Assembly: GCA_016790225.1 (NCBI GenBank) | Contig: JAEUOZ010000058.1 | Coordinates: 19,258-83,257, forward strand | Length of the DNA: 64,000 bases | Source: Rubrivivax sp. | GTDB lineage: Bacteria; Pseudomonadota; Gammaproteobacteria; Burkholderiales; Burkholderiaceae | Direction of reading: 5' to 3' | Shown here: positions 45,015 through 53,102 of the stretch, in pieces | Layout of the letters: each line of letters opens with the position of its first letter | Position numbering within the stretch: the stretch's first letter is position 1 | Position numbers and translations under genes: made by a program | The notes under the pieces: model-generated | What the model saw: the letters and a program-made list of their open reading frames with translations, nothing else | What the model was told of the DNA's origin: nothing | Database searches by the model: none

Positions 45015-45778
45015 GCGCCCTCGACACCGCCGTCAAGTTCTTCCAGGACAGCGGCCTGTTCATCTACCCCAGCCTTCTGATCATGTCCATCGGCCTGGCC
45101 ATCGCCATCGAGCGCTTCATCTTCCTGCAGCGCGCGCGCTCGCAGAACAGCCAGCTGTGGGCCCAGCTGCACCCGCTGCTGAAGAGCGGCCGCTTCAAGG
45201 AGGCGCACCAGGCGAGCAGCCAGTCCGACGCCGCGGTCGGCAAGATCGTCACGCACGGCCTGGACCGCATGCAGAGCCCGGGCCGCCGCGAGGACATCGA
45301 CGCCGCGATGGAGGAGGGCATGATGCAGATCGTGCCGCGCCTGGAGAAGCGCACCCACTACATCGCCACCTTCGCCAACGTCATCACGCTGGTCGGCCTG
45401 CTGGGCACCATCATCGGCCTGATCAAGGGCTTCACGGCCGTCGCCGCGGTCAACCCGGCGGAGAAGGCCGAGATGCTCTCGGCCTCGATCTCCATCGCCA
45501 TGAACAACACGGCCTTCGCGCTGATGGTGGCGATCCCCTTCCTGCTGATCCACGCCTACCTGCAGGCGCGCACCAGCGAGATCGTGGACGGACTGGAGGC
45601 AGCCAAGATCAGCTTTCTCAACCTGGTGCAGCGGCTGCGCGCCGAGAACTCCGCCAGCCGCAGCGCGGGGGGCAGCGCGAGCGCCAGCGCGTCGGCAAGC
45701 GAATCCGGTGGCCACGGCTTTGCGCCCACGCAAGCGCTGGTGACGCCGGCAGGCCTTGCGGCCGTGCGGGGTGCCTGA
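45011..45778 (+). CDS. MotA/TolQ/ExbB proton-channel protein
   Basis: Predicted 255 residues with three membrane segments: LFIYPSLLIMSIGLAIAIE, ANVITLVGLLGTIIGLIKGF and TAFALMVAIPFLLIHAYLQ. The second and third contain the conserved Gly/Thr pattern of the ion-channel core (LVGLLGTIIGL, NNTAFALMVAIP). It couples proton flow to movement of the ExbD/TonB-like partners encoded immediately downstream. A Ser/Ala-rich tail follows the last helix. Part of the redox operon by overlap and spacing. Confidence 0.92.
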   Translation: MSALDTAVKFFQDSGLFIYPSLLIMSIGLAIAIERFIFLQRARSQNSQLWAQLHPLLKSGRFKEAHQASSQSDAAVGKIVTHGLDRMQSPGRREDIDAAMEEGMMQIVPRLEKRTHYIATFANVITLVGLLGTIIGLIKGFTAVAAVNPAEKAEMLSASISIAMNNTAFALMVAIPFLLIHAYLQARTSEIVDGLEAAKISFLNLVQRLRAENSASRSAGGSASASASASESGGHGFAPTQALVTPAGLAAVRGA

Positions 45779-46276
45779 GTGGCCGCGCGACGTCGCCTGC
45801 GGCGCACCGCGGCCGGGCTGGAGGTCACGGCCTTCATCAACCTGATCGTGGTGCTGGTGCCCTTCCTGCTGTCGACCACCGTGTTCACGCGCATGGCCGT
45901 GCTGGATCTGTCGCTACCGGCCCAAAGCAGCGGCGTCGAGCAGCTGAAGGTCGATCAGCTGCAGCTGGAGCTGGTGATCCGGCCGGAGCGCATCGATGTG
46001 GCCGATCGGATCGGCGGGCTGATCCGCAGCATCCCCGCCGTCGATGGCCGGCATGACTATGCCCAGGTCACGGCGCTGATGGGCGAGCTCAAGCAGCGCT
46101 TCCCGCAGCACAGCAGCGCCACCTTGCTGGCCGAGCCGCAGACCCCTTACGAGCAGGTCGTGCAGCTGATGGATGCGGTGCGTGCGCGGGTGCAGGCGCA
46201 GGGTGCGCAGCTGATCCGCACCGAGCTGTTTCCGGACATCGCCATCGGCGATGCGCCGCTGGAGAAAAGGACCTGA
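45779..46276 (+). CDS. ExbD/TolR-like protein lacking the membrane aspartate
   Basis: Predicted 165 residues; GTG start directly abuts the ExbB stop. One N-terminal membrane segment, TAFINLIVVLVPFLLSTTVF, is followed by a periplasmic domain. Aligning the helix end FLLS with the downstream paralogue places Asn21 where ExbD/TolR proteins normally have the essential proton-carrying Asp. The periplasmic region includes LELVIRPERIDVADRIGGLI. It probably forms a mixed dimer with the second ExbD-like protein, in which the Asp is retained. Confidence 0.85.
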   Translation: MAARRRLRRTAAGLEVTAFINLIVVLVPFLLSTTVFTRMAVLDLSLPAQSSGVEQLKVDQLQLELVIRPERIDVADRIGGLIRSIPAVDGRHDYAQVTALMGELKQRFPQHSSATLLAEPQTPYEQVVQLMDAVRARVQAQGAQLIRTELFPDIAIGDAPLEKRT

Positions 46277-46281
46277 GAGCC

Positions 46282-46797
46282 ATGAGCGGCAAGCCCTCTT
46301 CCCTGGACAAGCGCGCCGAGCGGCGCAGCAGAAATCAGCAGCACGTGGACATGAACCTCGTGGCGCTGATCGACATCTTCACCATCCTCATCTTCTTCCT
46401 GCTGTCCAGCGCCGCAGGCGTGGAACTGCTGAACTCGCCCAAGACCGTCAAGCTGCCCGAATCCACGGCCGAGAAGGCCCCGCGCGAAACGGTGGTGGTG
46501 GTCGTCGCCGGTGACGACATCCTGGTCGACGGACGGCGCGTGGCCACCGTGAGTGCGGCGCTGGCCGAGGCAGGTGACGAGATCGCCGGCCTGAAGACCG
46601 AGCTGCAGGGCGTGGCCAGCCGCCGCGTGGTGAACGCCGCGGCGAATGCCGATGTGCGGGCCGCAAGCCGCGCGGTCACGCTGATGGCGGACAAGGACAT
46701 CCCGTATCGCCTGCTGCGCAAGCTGATGGTGACCTGCTCCCAGGCCGAGTTTGCCGATGTCTCCTTTGCGGTCCGCCAGCAGCTGAAGGTGTCGTGA
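46282..46797 (+). CDS. ExbD/TolR-like protein with intact aspartate
   Basis: Predicted 171 residues; starts five bases after the first ExbD-like gene. The membrane helix MNLVALIDIFTILIFFLLSS contains Asp31, the residue that carries protons in ExbD/TolR. The periplasmic part includes VVVVVAGDDILVDGRRVATV and the helical end DKDIPYRLLRKLMVTCSQA, typical of ExbD. Overlaps the next gene's start by one base (TGATG). Confidence 0.9.
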   Translation: MSGKPSSLDKRAERRSRNQQHVDMNLVALIDIFTILIFFLLSSAAGVELLNSPKTVKLPESTAEKAPRETVVVVVAGDDILVDGRRVATVSAALAEAGDEIAGLKTELQGVASRRVVNAAANADVRAASRAVTLMADKDIPYRLLRKLMVTCSQAEFADVSFAVRQQLKVS

Positions 46798-47936
46798 TGA
46801 GTGCTGCTTCCTTTGCCCTGCCGCGTGCCGGGGTGTCGTTTCGGGTGGCGGTGCTGCCCTGGTCGCTCTCGCCGGACGACCGGCTGCGCTTTCGGCGCAT
46901 CCTGCAGCGCGTGCTGCTGGCCTGCGCCGTCTTCGCGGTCGTGATGCCCTGGCTGCCGGTTCGGCCGCCGGATCGGGCCCAGCCGGCCGAGTTGCCGCTG
47001 CCGGTGGCGCGCCTGATGATCCAGCGCGCCGAGCAACCGGCTGCCCCGCCGCCGCGCAAGGCGCCGCCGACACCCCCGTCGACCGCGAAGGCCGAGCTGC
47101 CACCCAGGCCCGACGCGACACCTCAAGCGCCCAGACCCGCGGCGCAGAAGCCGCAGCCCCGCGAAGGCCTGGTGGCCGAGGCGCGCAATCCACGCCCCAA
47201 CCGCCCGCCCGGGGAGGACCTGAATGCGGTACGCCAGCGCGCCACCGGCGTCGGCCTGCTTGCCGCGAAGGACCAGCTCGCCGCGCTGCACGCGGCTCCG
47301 GTGGCGGTGCAGTTGAACCAGGCCATCAAGCCCGGCCCCGGCGTGGGCACCGGCAGCGGCTCCGGCGTGGGTGCCGGAACGGAAGCCGGCCTTCCGGTGC
47401 GCGCCTTGATCACCTCCAGCGCCACACAGGGCAGCGGGGGCATCAACACGGCGGCGTTCAGCCGCAACAGTGGTGGCGGAGGACTGGCTGGGCGTTCGAC
47501 GACCCTGGTCGAAGGTGCGATCGGCGGCGGCGGTGGCGGCGGCCCAGGCGGCGGTGCCGGCACGGGCCGGGGCGGCGAAGGCACGGGCGGGCCGGGCGGT
47601 TCGGCGCAGAAGGGTGGATCGCTGCAAAAGGGCGGCGGCGGCAAGGCCTCGCGCTCCATCGAGGAGATCCGTCTGGTCTTCGAGCGCCACAAGGGCGCGA
47701 TCTATGCGCTCTACCAGCGTGCGCTGCGCGAAGACGCCTCGCTGCAGGGCAAGGTGGTGCTGGAACTGAAGATCACGCCCGGCGGCGAAGTCAGCTCGGC
47801 GCGCCTGGTCTCCAGCGAACTGAAGACGCCGGAGCTGGAAGCCAAGCTGCTGGCCCGCATCCGCCAGTTCGACTTTGGCGCCAAGGATGTGGAGACGATG
47901 GTCGTCACCTGGCCGGTGGACTTCCTGCCCTCCTGA
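46797..47936 (+). CDS. AgmX/PglI C-terminal-domain protein (TonB-like energy transducer)
   Basis: Predicted 379 residues. One membrane segment near the N-terminus (RVLLACAVFAVVMPWLP) is followed by a Pro/Lys/Arg-rich spanning region, then a Gly-rich stretch (~residues 240-280), and finally residues ~285-379 forming an AgmX/PglI-type TonB-like domain: SIEEIRLVFERHKGAIYALY, GKVVLELKITPGGEVSSARL, VTWPVDFLPS. This architecture passes motor energy across the periplasm to an outer-membrane partner; the barrels and haem lipoproteins upstream are candidates. Last gene of the operon, followed by a strong hairpin. Confidence 0.88.
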   Translation: MSAASFALPRAGVSFRVAVLPWSLSPDDRLRFRRILQRVLLACAVFAVVMPWLPVRPPDRAQPAELPLPVARLMIQRAEQPAAPPPRKAPPTPPSTAKAELPPRPDATPQAPRPAAQKPQPREGLVAEARNPRPNRPPGEDLNAVRQRATGVGLLAAKDQLAALHAAPVAVQLNQAIKPGPGVGTGSGSGVGAGTEAGLPVRALITSSATQGSGGINTAAFSRNSGGGGLAGRSTTLVEGAIGGGGGGGPGGGAGTGRGGEGTGGPGGSAQKGGSLQKGGGGKASRSIEEIRLVFERHKGAIYALYQRALREDASLQGKVVLELKITPGGEVSSARLVSSELKTPELEAKLLARIRQFDFGAKDVETMVVTWPVDFLPS

Positions 47937-47944
47937 GATGCACA

Positions 47945-47969
47945 ACGGGCCACCTCAGCGGTGGCCCGT
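47945..47969. terminator. Bidirectional hairpin at the end of the redox operon
   Basis: Perfect nine-base arms ACGGGCCAC and GTGGCCCGT with loop CTCAGCG. It sits in the 37-base gap between the convergent AgmX-like and dctM genes and can serve both; no long T-run. Confidence 0.7.
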
Positions 47970-47973
47970 CGCC

Positions 47974-49773
47974 TCACTTCTTGGTCGCCTCTTCGCGCTT
48001 CAGCGCATCCTGCAGCGCCTTCATCGGATCTTCTGCCGAGCTGGTGCCGGCCGGCTGCGAAGCCGTGAGATCCGGCGCCGGCGGTGGCGCATCGGTCTGC
48101 GGAAGGGACATCTCCTGGATGGCCTTTTCGGCATCGACCTTGACACCCTGCTCGATGCCGTCGATCACCAGGCCCGGCCAGGTGATCACCGCAGCCACCA
48201 TCACCAGCTGCAGGATGATGAAGGCGATCGATCCCTTGTAGATCTGCGGCGTGGTGACGGCCGGGATCAGAGCGCCGGTGACGCGGTCCTTGTAGTCGCT
48301 CTTTGGGGCGACGCTGCGCAGGTAGAACAGCGCAAAGCCGAAGGGCGGCGTGAGGAACGAGGTCTGCAGATTCATCGCGATGATCACGCCGAACCAGACC
48401 ATGATGCCGTCGATGGGTGTGCCGGGCGGGAACAGCTCAGGCAGGATCTTCTCGGCCACCGGGGCGAGCATCGGAATGACGATGAACGCGATCTCGAAGA
48501 AATCGATGAAGCAGCCCAGGATGAACACCAGGATGTTCACGACGATCAGGAAGCCCAGTGCGCCGCCGGGCATGTCCACGAACAGGTGTTCCACCCACAC
48601 GTGACCGTCAGCCGCATTGAAGGTGAAGCTGAACACCGTGGAGCCGATCAGGATGAACAGCACGAAGGTGGCCAGCTTGGCCGTGCCATCCAGCGCCTGG
48701 CGCAGCAGCGGGAGCGTCAGACGGCGGCGGGTGATCGCCATGATCAGCGCGCCCAGGGCACCCATCGCACCGCCTTCGGTGGGCGTGGCCACGCCCAGGA
48801 AGATGGTGCCCAGCACCAGGAAGATCAGCACCAGCGGCGGAATCAGCACGAAGGTGACCTGCTCGGCCAGGCGAGACAGCAGGCCCATCTTGCTGACCCG
48901 GTTGATGACGGCCAGCAGCAGCGCCAGGAATGACGCGACCGTCATCGCCATGATCACCACTTCATCGCCCGGCGCCTTGCTGGTGCGACCCAGCAGGGAC
49001 TGCATCAGGCCGTTGTGCACCTGTGCCCAGCCCCAGCCGGCCACCGCGCAGATGCCAAAGAGGGCCAGCAGCGAGACGTGGCCGCTGGCGCCGTTGTCTT
49101 CGCGGTAGATGCGGGCCTCAGGGGGCAGCGCCGGCACCCAGGACGGCTTGACGATGGCGACTGCCACGACGAAGGCGATGTAGAGACCCACCAGCAGCAG
49201 GCCGGGGACCAGTGCGCCGGCGTACATGTCGCCCACCGAACGGCCCAGCTGATCCGCCAGCACGATGAGCACCAGCGAAGGCGGGATGGCCTGGGCCAGC
49301 GTGCCCGAGGCCGTGATCGTGCCCGTGGCGATGGTGCGGTTGTAGCCGTAGCGCAGCATGATGGGCAGCGAGATCAGGCCCATCGAGATGACCGCGGCCG
49401 CCACGACGCCGGTGGTGGCGGCCAGCAGCGCGCCGACCAGGATCACCGCGATGGCCACGCCGCCGCGTACCGGCCCGAAGACCTGGCCCACGGTCTCGAG
49501 CAGATCCTCGGCCATGCCGGATCGCTCAAGGATGATGCCCATGAAGGTGAAGAAAGGAATGGCCAGCAGCGTGTCGTTGCTCATGATGGCAAACACACGC
49601 TGCGGCAGGGCCTGGAACAGGTTGGGCGGGAACAGACCCACTTCCATGCCGATGAAGCCGAACAGCAGGCCCGTGGCCGCCAGGCCGAAGGCCACCGGGA
49701 TGCCGGTAAGCAGGAAAAACAGCAGCCCGCAGAACAGCAGCGGGACAAAGTTCTGCGCGATGAAGGCGGTCAT
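47974..49773 (-). CDS. dctM: TRAP transporter large permease subunit (DctM type)
   Basis: Predicted 599 residues, longer than the ~430 of classical DctM, with an extra Pro/Ala-rich tail of about 50 residues. Multiple membrane helices; DctM landmarks LLAIPFFTFMGIILERSGMAEDLLE, PTEGGAMGALGALIMA and GVIIAMNLQTSFLTPPFGFALFYLR are visible as separate blocks. It forms the ion-coupled translocation unit for a carboxylate delivered by a DctP protein, which is not in this window. The dctQ gene ends one base upstream. Confidence 0.92.
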   Translation of the reverse strand: MTAFIAQNFVPLLFCGLLFFLLTGIPVAFGLAATGLLFGFIGMEVGLFPPNLFQALPQRVFAIMSNDTLLAIPFFTFMGIILERSGMAEDLLETVGQVFGPVRGGVAIAVILVGALLAATTGVVAAAVISMGLISLPIMLRYGYNRTIATGTITASGTLAQAIPPSLVLIVLADQLGRSVGDMYAGALVPGLLLVGLYIAFVVAVAIVKPSWVPALPPEARIYREDNGASGHVSLLALFGICAVAGWGWAQVHNGLMQSLLGRTSKAPGDEVVIMAMTVASFLALLLAVINRVSKMGLLSRLAEQVTFVLIPPLVLIFLVLGTIFLGVATPTEGGAMGALGALIMAITRRRLTLPLLRQALDGTAKLATFVLFILIGSTVFSFTFNAADGHVWVEHLFVDMPGGALGFLIVVNILVFILGCFIDFFEIAFIVIPMLAPVAEKILPELFPPGTPIDGIMVWFGVIIAMNLQTSFLTPPFGFALFYLRSVAPKSDYKDRVTGALIPAVTTPQIYKGSIAFIILQLVMVAAVITWPGLVIDGIEQGVKVDAEKAIQEMSLPQTDAPPPAPDLTASQPAGTSSAEDPMKALQDALKREEATKK

Positions 49774-49774
49774 G

Positions 49775-50377
49775 TCAGTTGGCTCCCCGGAGCTTGCGTT
49801 CGGCTTCGGCAGCCAGTTCTTCGGCCAGCTTCTCTTCGTCGGACTTCGTCGATTCCATGCTGAAGGGTTCGCTCAAGTGGCCGGTCAGAAAGCCGACGCG
49901 CTTGATCAGCTCGGAGACGGCCTGGAGGGTGAGGATCGCAAAGCCCATCGGCACCAGCAGCAGCACCGGCCAGCGGATCAGGCCGCCGGCGTTCTGGCTC
50001 ATCTCACCGGTCTCGAAGGCGCGCACGAACAGCGGCCAGCCCAGGTCGATCATGATCAGCGAGAGCGGGATCGTGAAGATCACGATGCCGATGGCATCGA
50101 TGATGGCGTTGGTGCGCTTGGACAGCTTGTTGGAGATGAAGTCGATCCGCACATGCGCGTTGCGCAGCATCACATAGCCCACGCCCAGCATGAAGACCGC
50201 GGCAAACAGGTACCACTGGATCTCCAGGAAGGCATTCGAGCCGATGTTGAACGCCTTGCGCACGATCGCATTGCCGGCGCTGATGAGCACGGCGGCCAGG
50301 ACCAGCCACATGATCACCTGGCCGACCCATTCATTGAACCTGTCGATCAGGCGCGAAAGCTTGAGCAGTGGGGTCAC
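49775..50377 (-). CDS. dctQ: TRAP transporter small permease subunit (DctQ type)
   Basis: Predicted 200 residues with four hydrophobic helices (VGQVIMWLVLAAVLISAG; WYLFAAVFMLGVGYVMLRNA; AIGIVIFTIPLSLIMIDLG; WPVLLLVPMGFAILTLQAV). It is the accessory membrane subunit that stabilises DctM. A cytoplasmic acidic/basic tail of ~35 residues follows the last helix. Transcribed ahead of dctM; a substrate-binding protein gene is not adjacent. A TAGAAT at 50405-50410 (minus) is a possible -10 element. Confidence 0.9.
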   Translation of the reverse strand: MTPLLKLSRLIDRFNEWVGQVIMWLVLAAVLISAGNAIVRKAFNIGSNAFLEIQWYLFAAVFMLGVGYVMLRNAHVRIDFISNKLSKRTNAIIDAIGIVIFTIPLSLIMIDLGWPLFVRAFETGEMSQNAGGLIRWPVLLLVPMGFAILTLQAVSELIKRVGFLTGHLSEPFSMESTKSDEEKLAEELAAEAERKLRGAN

Positions 50378-50661
50378 TGTCTCCTCCAGTCGTTGTACGC
50401 CGTCATTCTAGGGACCCCGGGAGGGGCTTCTGGAGCGCCGAAACCCGCGGAACACCTGAAAGGTGTACGCGCGTTGCGTCTTGTCAGTTGCGGCGGCTGT
50501 CCGGACCCTGATCGCCCGCTCGCCTGGCCGAAGGGCAGGCGCATCCCTGTCGCGCACCCGGGCGGGTGCGCGGACAAACCGTCAGCGCGGTGGTTCGCGG
50601 TGCGCTGGCTCTGGCGGCCGGAGTCCAGCGATGTGTCGCGGGCAGGCCCTGCCCGAGCGGG

Positions 50662-51012
50662 CTACTGGCTGGTCGCGAGCGAGAACAACCGTGCCGAGCG
50701 CGCGCCGGAGCGGCAGAACATCAGCAAGGGCCGCGGCAGTTCGGCCAGCAGGCTCGCCATCGCGGCCACTTCCTCGGGCGACTGGTAGCCGCCGTTGACC
50801 GGCAGGTAGCGGTATTCCAGGCCGGCAGCCTGCGCCGCCGCCGCGATGGAGGCGCTGGTGGGTTGATCCGGCCCGCCTTCAAAATCCGGGCGGTTGTTCA
50901 CGATGCTGCGAAAGCCGGCCTGCGCGGCCGATGCCATCGCCTCGGGCGACAGCTGGGGCGCCACGCAGACGTCATCGGCGATCTGGCGGACGGCGACGGG
51001 TTCAGTGCTCAT
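50662..51012 (-). CDS. DUF442 / TIGR01244-family phosphatase-like protein
   Basis: Predicted 116 residues from the ATG at 51012 (GAGGAA upstream); an upstream in-frame start overlaps yqeY. The sequence VAPQLSPEAMASAAQAGFRS, IVNNRPDFEGGPDQP and LMFCRSGARSARLF follows the DUF442 family, which has a dual-specificity-phosphatase-like fold with a reactive Cys in CRSGAR. Relatives are fused to or encoded near sulfur-metabolism or beta-lactamase-like proteins. Exact activity (sulfur transfer or phosphatase) unproven. Confidence 0.82.
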   Translation of the reverse strand: MSTEPVAVRQIADDVCVAPQLSPEAMASAAQAGFRSIVNNRPDFEGGPDQPTSASIAAAAQAAGLEYRYLPVNGGYQSPEEVAAMASLLAELPRPLLMFCRSGARSARLFSLATSQ

Positions 51013-51022
51013 CGGGGGTTCC

Positions 51023-51472
51023 TCATTTCGCAAGTGCCTGCTTGACTGCAGCAGAAACCATGCCCATGTCGGCCTTGCCGCCCAGGCTGGCCTTGGCGGC
51101 GGCCATGACCTTGCCCATGTCGGCCGGCCCGGCAGCGCCCAGCTGCTGAACCAGCGCCGCGACTTCCGAAGCGATCTCCTCGGCAGTCAGGCGCTGCGGC
51201 AGGTAGGCCTCGAGCACCTGCAGCTCGGCGGTCTCCTTGGCCACCAGATCGTCGCGTCCGGCCGCCTGGAATGCCGTGATCGAATCCTTGCGCTGCTTCA
51301 CCAGCTTGTCCACGATGGCCACCACCGCGGCGTCATCCAGCACGATGCGCTCGTCCACCTCGCGCTGCTTGCAGGCGGCCAGCAGCAGGCGGATGGCACC
51401 CAGGCGTTCGCTGTCGCGCGCCCGCATGGCGGCCTTCATGTCTTCCTGGATGCGTTCCTTGAGCATGCTCAT
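51023..51472 (-). CDS. yqeY: GatB/YqeY domain-containing protein
   Basis: Predicted 149 residues, the normal YqeY length. MLKERIQEDMKAAMRARDSE, RLLLAACKQREVDERI and the C-terminal MGKVMAAAKASLGGKADMGM are characteristic. The domain resembles the tRNA-binding tail of GatB. The gene follows rpsU, the usual neighbour, with a terminator between them. Function is unproven; a role in tRNA-related processes is suggested by the fold. Confidence 0.92.
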   Translation of the reverse strand: MSMLKERIQEDMKAAMRARDSERLGAIRLLLAACKQREVDERIVLDDAAVVAIVDKLVKQRKDSITAFQAAGRDDLVAKETAELQVLEAYLPQRLTAEEIASEVAALVQQLGAAGPADMGKVMAAAKASLGGKADMGMVSAAVKQALAK

Positions 51473-51501
51473 CTTGGGGTCTCCGTTCAGGAGGCAGAAA
51501 C

Positions 51502-51534
51502 AAAAAAGCCCGCTGCGGCGGACCGCGCGGGCTT
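51502..51534 (-). terminator. Rho-independent terminator between rpsU and yqeY
   Basis: On the minus strand AAGCCCG pairs with CGGGCTT and an inner GCGG/CCGC stem extends it, followed by a run of six T. It is the most convincing intrinsic terminator in the window and lies 35 bases past the rpsU stop, so it should separate rpsU expression from yqeY, or attenuate it. Confidence 0.85.
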
Positions 51535-51568
51535 CTTGGGGGGGATCACCGGCGTGGGCCGAAGGCCT

Positions 51569-51781
51569 TCAGAACAACTTCTTGGGAAGCTGCATGCTGC
51601 GCACGCGCTTGTAGTGGCGCTTGACGGCAGCGGCCTTCTTGCGCTTGCGCTCGGCCGTGGGCTTCTCGTAGAACTCGCGTGCGCGCAGTTCGGTCAACAG
51701 GCCCAGCTTTTCGATGGTGCGCTTGAAGCGACGCAGGGCGACATCAAAGGGCTCGTTTTCCTTGACGCGGATCGTGGTCAT
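51569..51781 (-). CDS. rpsU: 30S ribosomal protein S21
   Basis: Predicted 70 residues from the ATG at 51781; the frame is open further upstream but only this start gives the universal S21 N-terminus ([20 protein letters not shown]). Typical basic C-terminal half with [21 protein letters not shown]21 is a small-subunit protein near the anti-Shine-Dalgarno region that helps translation initiation. Followed by a strong terminator and then yqeY. Confidence 0.97.
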   Translation of the reverse strand: MTTIRVKENEPFDVALRRFKRTIEKLGLLTELRAREFYEKPTAERKRKKAAAVKRHYKRVRSMQLPKKLF

Positions 51782-51818
51782 GAACGTGGTTACGGTTGAG
51801 TTGCCAGCAAAGTCGGAC

Positions 51819-51826
51819 ATTCTATA
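51819..51826 (-). promoter_or_regulatory. Candidate -10 element for rpsU
   Basis: TATAGAAT on the minus strand, about 38 bases upstream of the rpsU ATG. It contains TAGAAT, one mismatch from consensus. No good -35 element is visible, so the call rests on the -10 only. Confidence 0.45.
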
Positions 51827-52055
51827 CCGGAATTCACGGCTGACCGCGAGGCGGCGGCCGGGGAGCCTCTGCCTGGCATGGAGAGCGGAAGTCCGGCGGC
51901 GTTTCGCGGCTACCCCACGCATGGGTGGTTGAGCCTGAGCTTCCCTCAAGCTAGGGGTCGGGGCTGTCGATTGCCATTCTTGGTCTTGCTAGCCTGATCG
52001 CGGTCGCCCAACATGCACCTGACAGGTCCCTTTCGACACCCGCACGCGAGAGCCC

Positions 52056-53072
52056 ATGCTCACTGCCGACACCGACGCCACGCCCCTGGGCCATGCCGAT
52101 GGCCACCGCCCGTTTGACCTGGAACCGGTGCTGGCTGCGCTGCTTCCGGTCGTCATGGCGCAGCAGGGTGACCTGCTCACCGTCAAGGATGCGGTGTCCG
52201 GCCGCTACCTGTATGTCAATCACGCGATGGCTGCCCTGCTGGAGCGAGCGCCGGCGCATGTGATCGGCCTGAGCGACAACGAACTCTTCGATGCGCAGCT
52301 GGCGGCGATCTTCCGCGCGGCTGATCTGACGGCGCAGGGCAGCAGCGAGCCGGCGCTGAGCGAGCACCGCTTCGAGTGGGCCGGGCTGCGCCGGGACTTC
52401 AGCGTCCTGCGCGTGCTGCTGGAGCGCGGCGAGCGCGCTTTCGTCTGCGCGGTCTGGCGCGATCAGGGCGCGCAGCGCCTGAAGGAAGCCCAGCTGCGCG
52501 GTGCGCTGGATCAGCTCGAGCGCGAACAGCGAGCCAACGAAGCCTTGCGGCGCGAGATCAAGGAACAGGGCCTGCGAGAGACCCACAGCGGCCTGTACAC
52601 CCGCGCTCACTTCGAGGATCAGCTGCGCCGCGAGGTGGACCTGTCGATGCGCGAGCAGCGCGAGTTTGCGCTTGTGCTCATCGACATCGACCCCTGGAGC
52701 GACTCGGTGCGCCAGCGTGGCGAGCCGGCGCAGCTCAAGGTCGTGGAGGCACTGGGCAAGCTGCTGCGCAGCAACACGCGCGCCATGGACGCTTCCTGTC
52801 ATCTGGACGGCAGCCGCTTTGCCGTGCTGCTGTCGGGCGTCGGCCTGGCCACGGCCCATGGCCGCATGGAGCAGCTGCGGCGCCAGTGCGCGACGCAGAT
52901 CGTCATGCTGGATGCGCAGGAGCTGCACTTCAGCGTGTCCATCGGCGTGGCCAGCTTTCCCCACACGGCCCATACGCGCGATCAGCTGCTGCTGGCGGCC
53001 GAGCAGGCCGTGGTTGCGGCGCGCTCGCGCGGCAATCACGTCTCGCTGGCCAGCATCCGGCTGGAAGACTGA
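52056..53072 (+). CDS. PAS-like plus degenerate GGDEF-domain protein
   Basis: Predicted 338 residues. Residues ~35-140 look like a PAS-type sensor (GDLLTVKDAVSGRYLYVNHA), followed by a coiled coil (~140-172) and a GGDEF domain (~175-335). The active-site signature is D251-G-S-R-F255 instead of GGDEF, and the upstream substrate residues (usual NDxxGH region) are also altered (DPWSDSVRQRG), so diguanylate cyclase activity is unlikely. The inhibitory I-site R242-A-M-D245 sits at the normal five-residue distance. The protein may bind cyclic di-GMP as an effector. It is a single-gene unit. Confidence 0.85.
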   Translation: MLTADTDATPLGHADGHRPFDLEPVLAALLPVVMAQQGDLLTVKDAVSGRYLYVNHAMAALLERAPAHVIGLSDNELFDAQLAAIFRAADLTAQGSSEPALSEHRFEWAGLRRDFSVLRVLLERGERAFVCAVWRDQGAQRLKEAQLRGALDQLEREQRANEALRREIKEQGLRETHSGLYTRAHFEDQLRREVDLSMREQREFALVLIDIDPWSDSVRQRGEPAQLKVVEALGKLLRSNTRAMDASCHLDGSRFAVLLSGVGLATAHGRMEQLRRQCATQIVMLDAQELHFSVSIGVASFPHTAHTRDQLLLAAEQAVVAARSRGNHVSLASIRLED

Positions 53073-53102
53073 TCCCGGTCGGCGGGCCGGGTAGCGAACT
53101 CC

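Noticed and set aside
50378..50661. A possible small gene upstream of the TRAP operon
   Set aside because: The frames here lack ribosome-binding sites and family motifs; at best the stretch holds the dctQM promoter.
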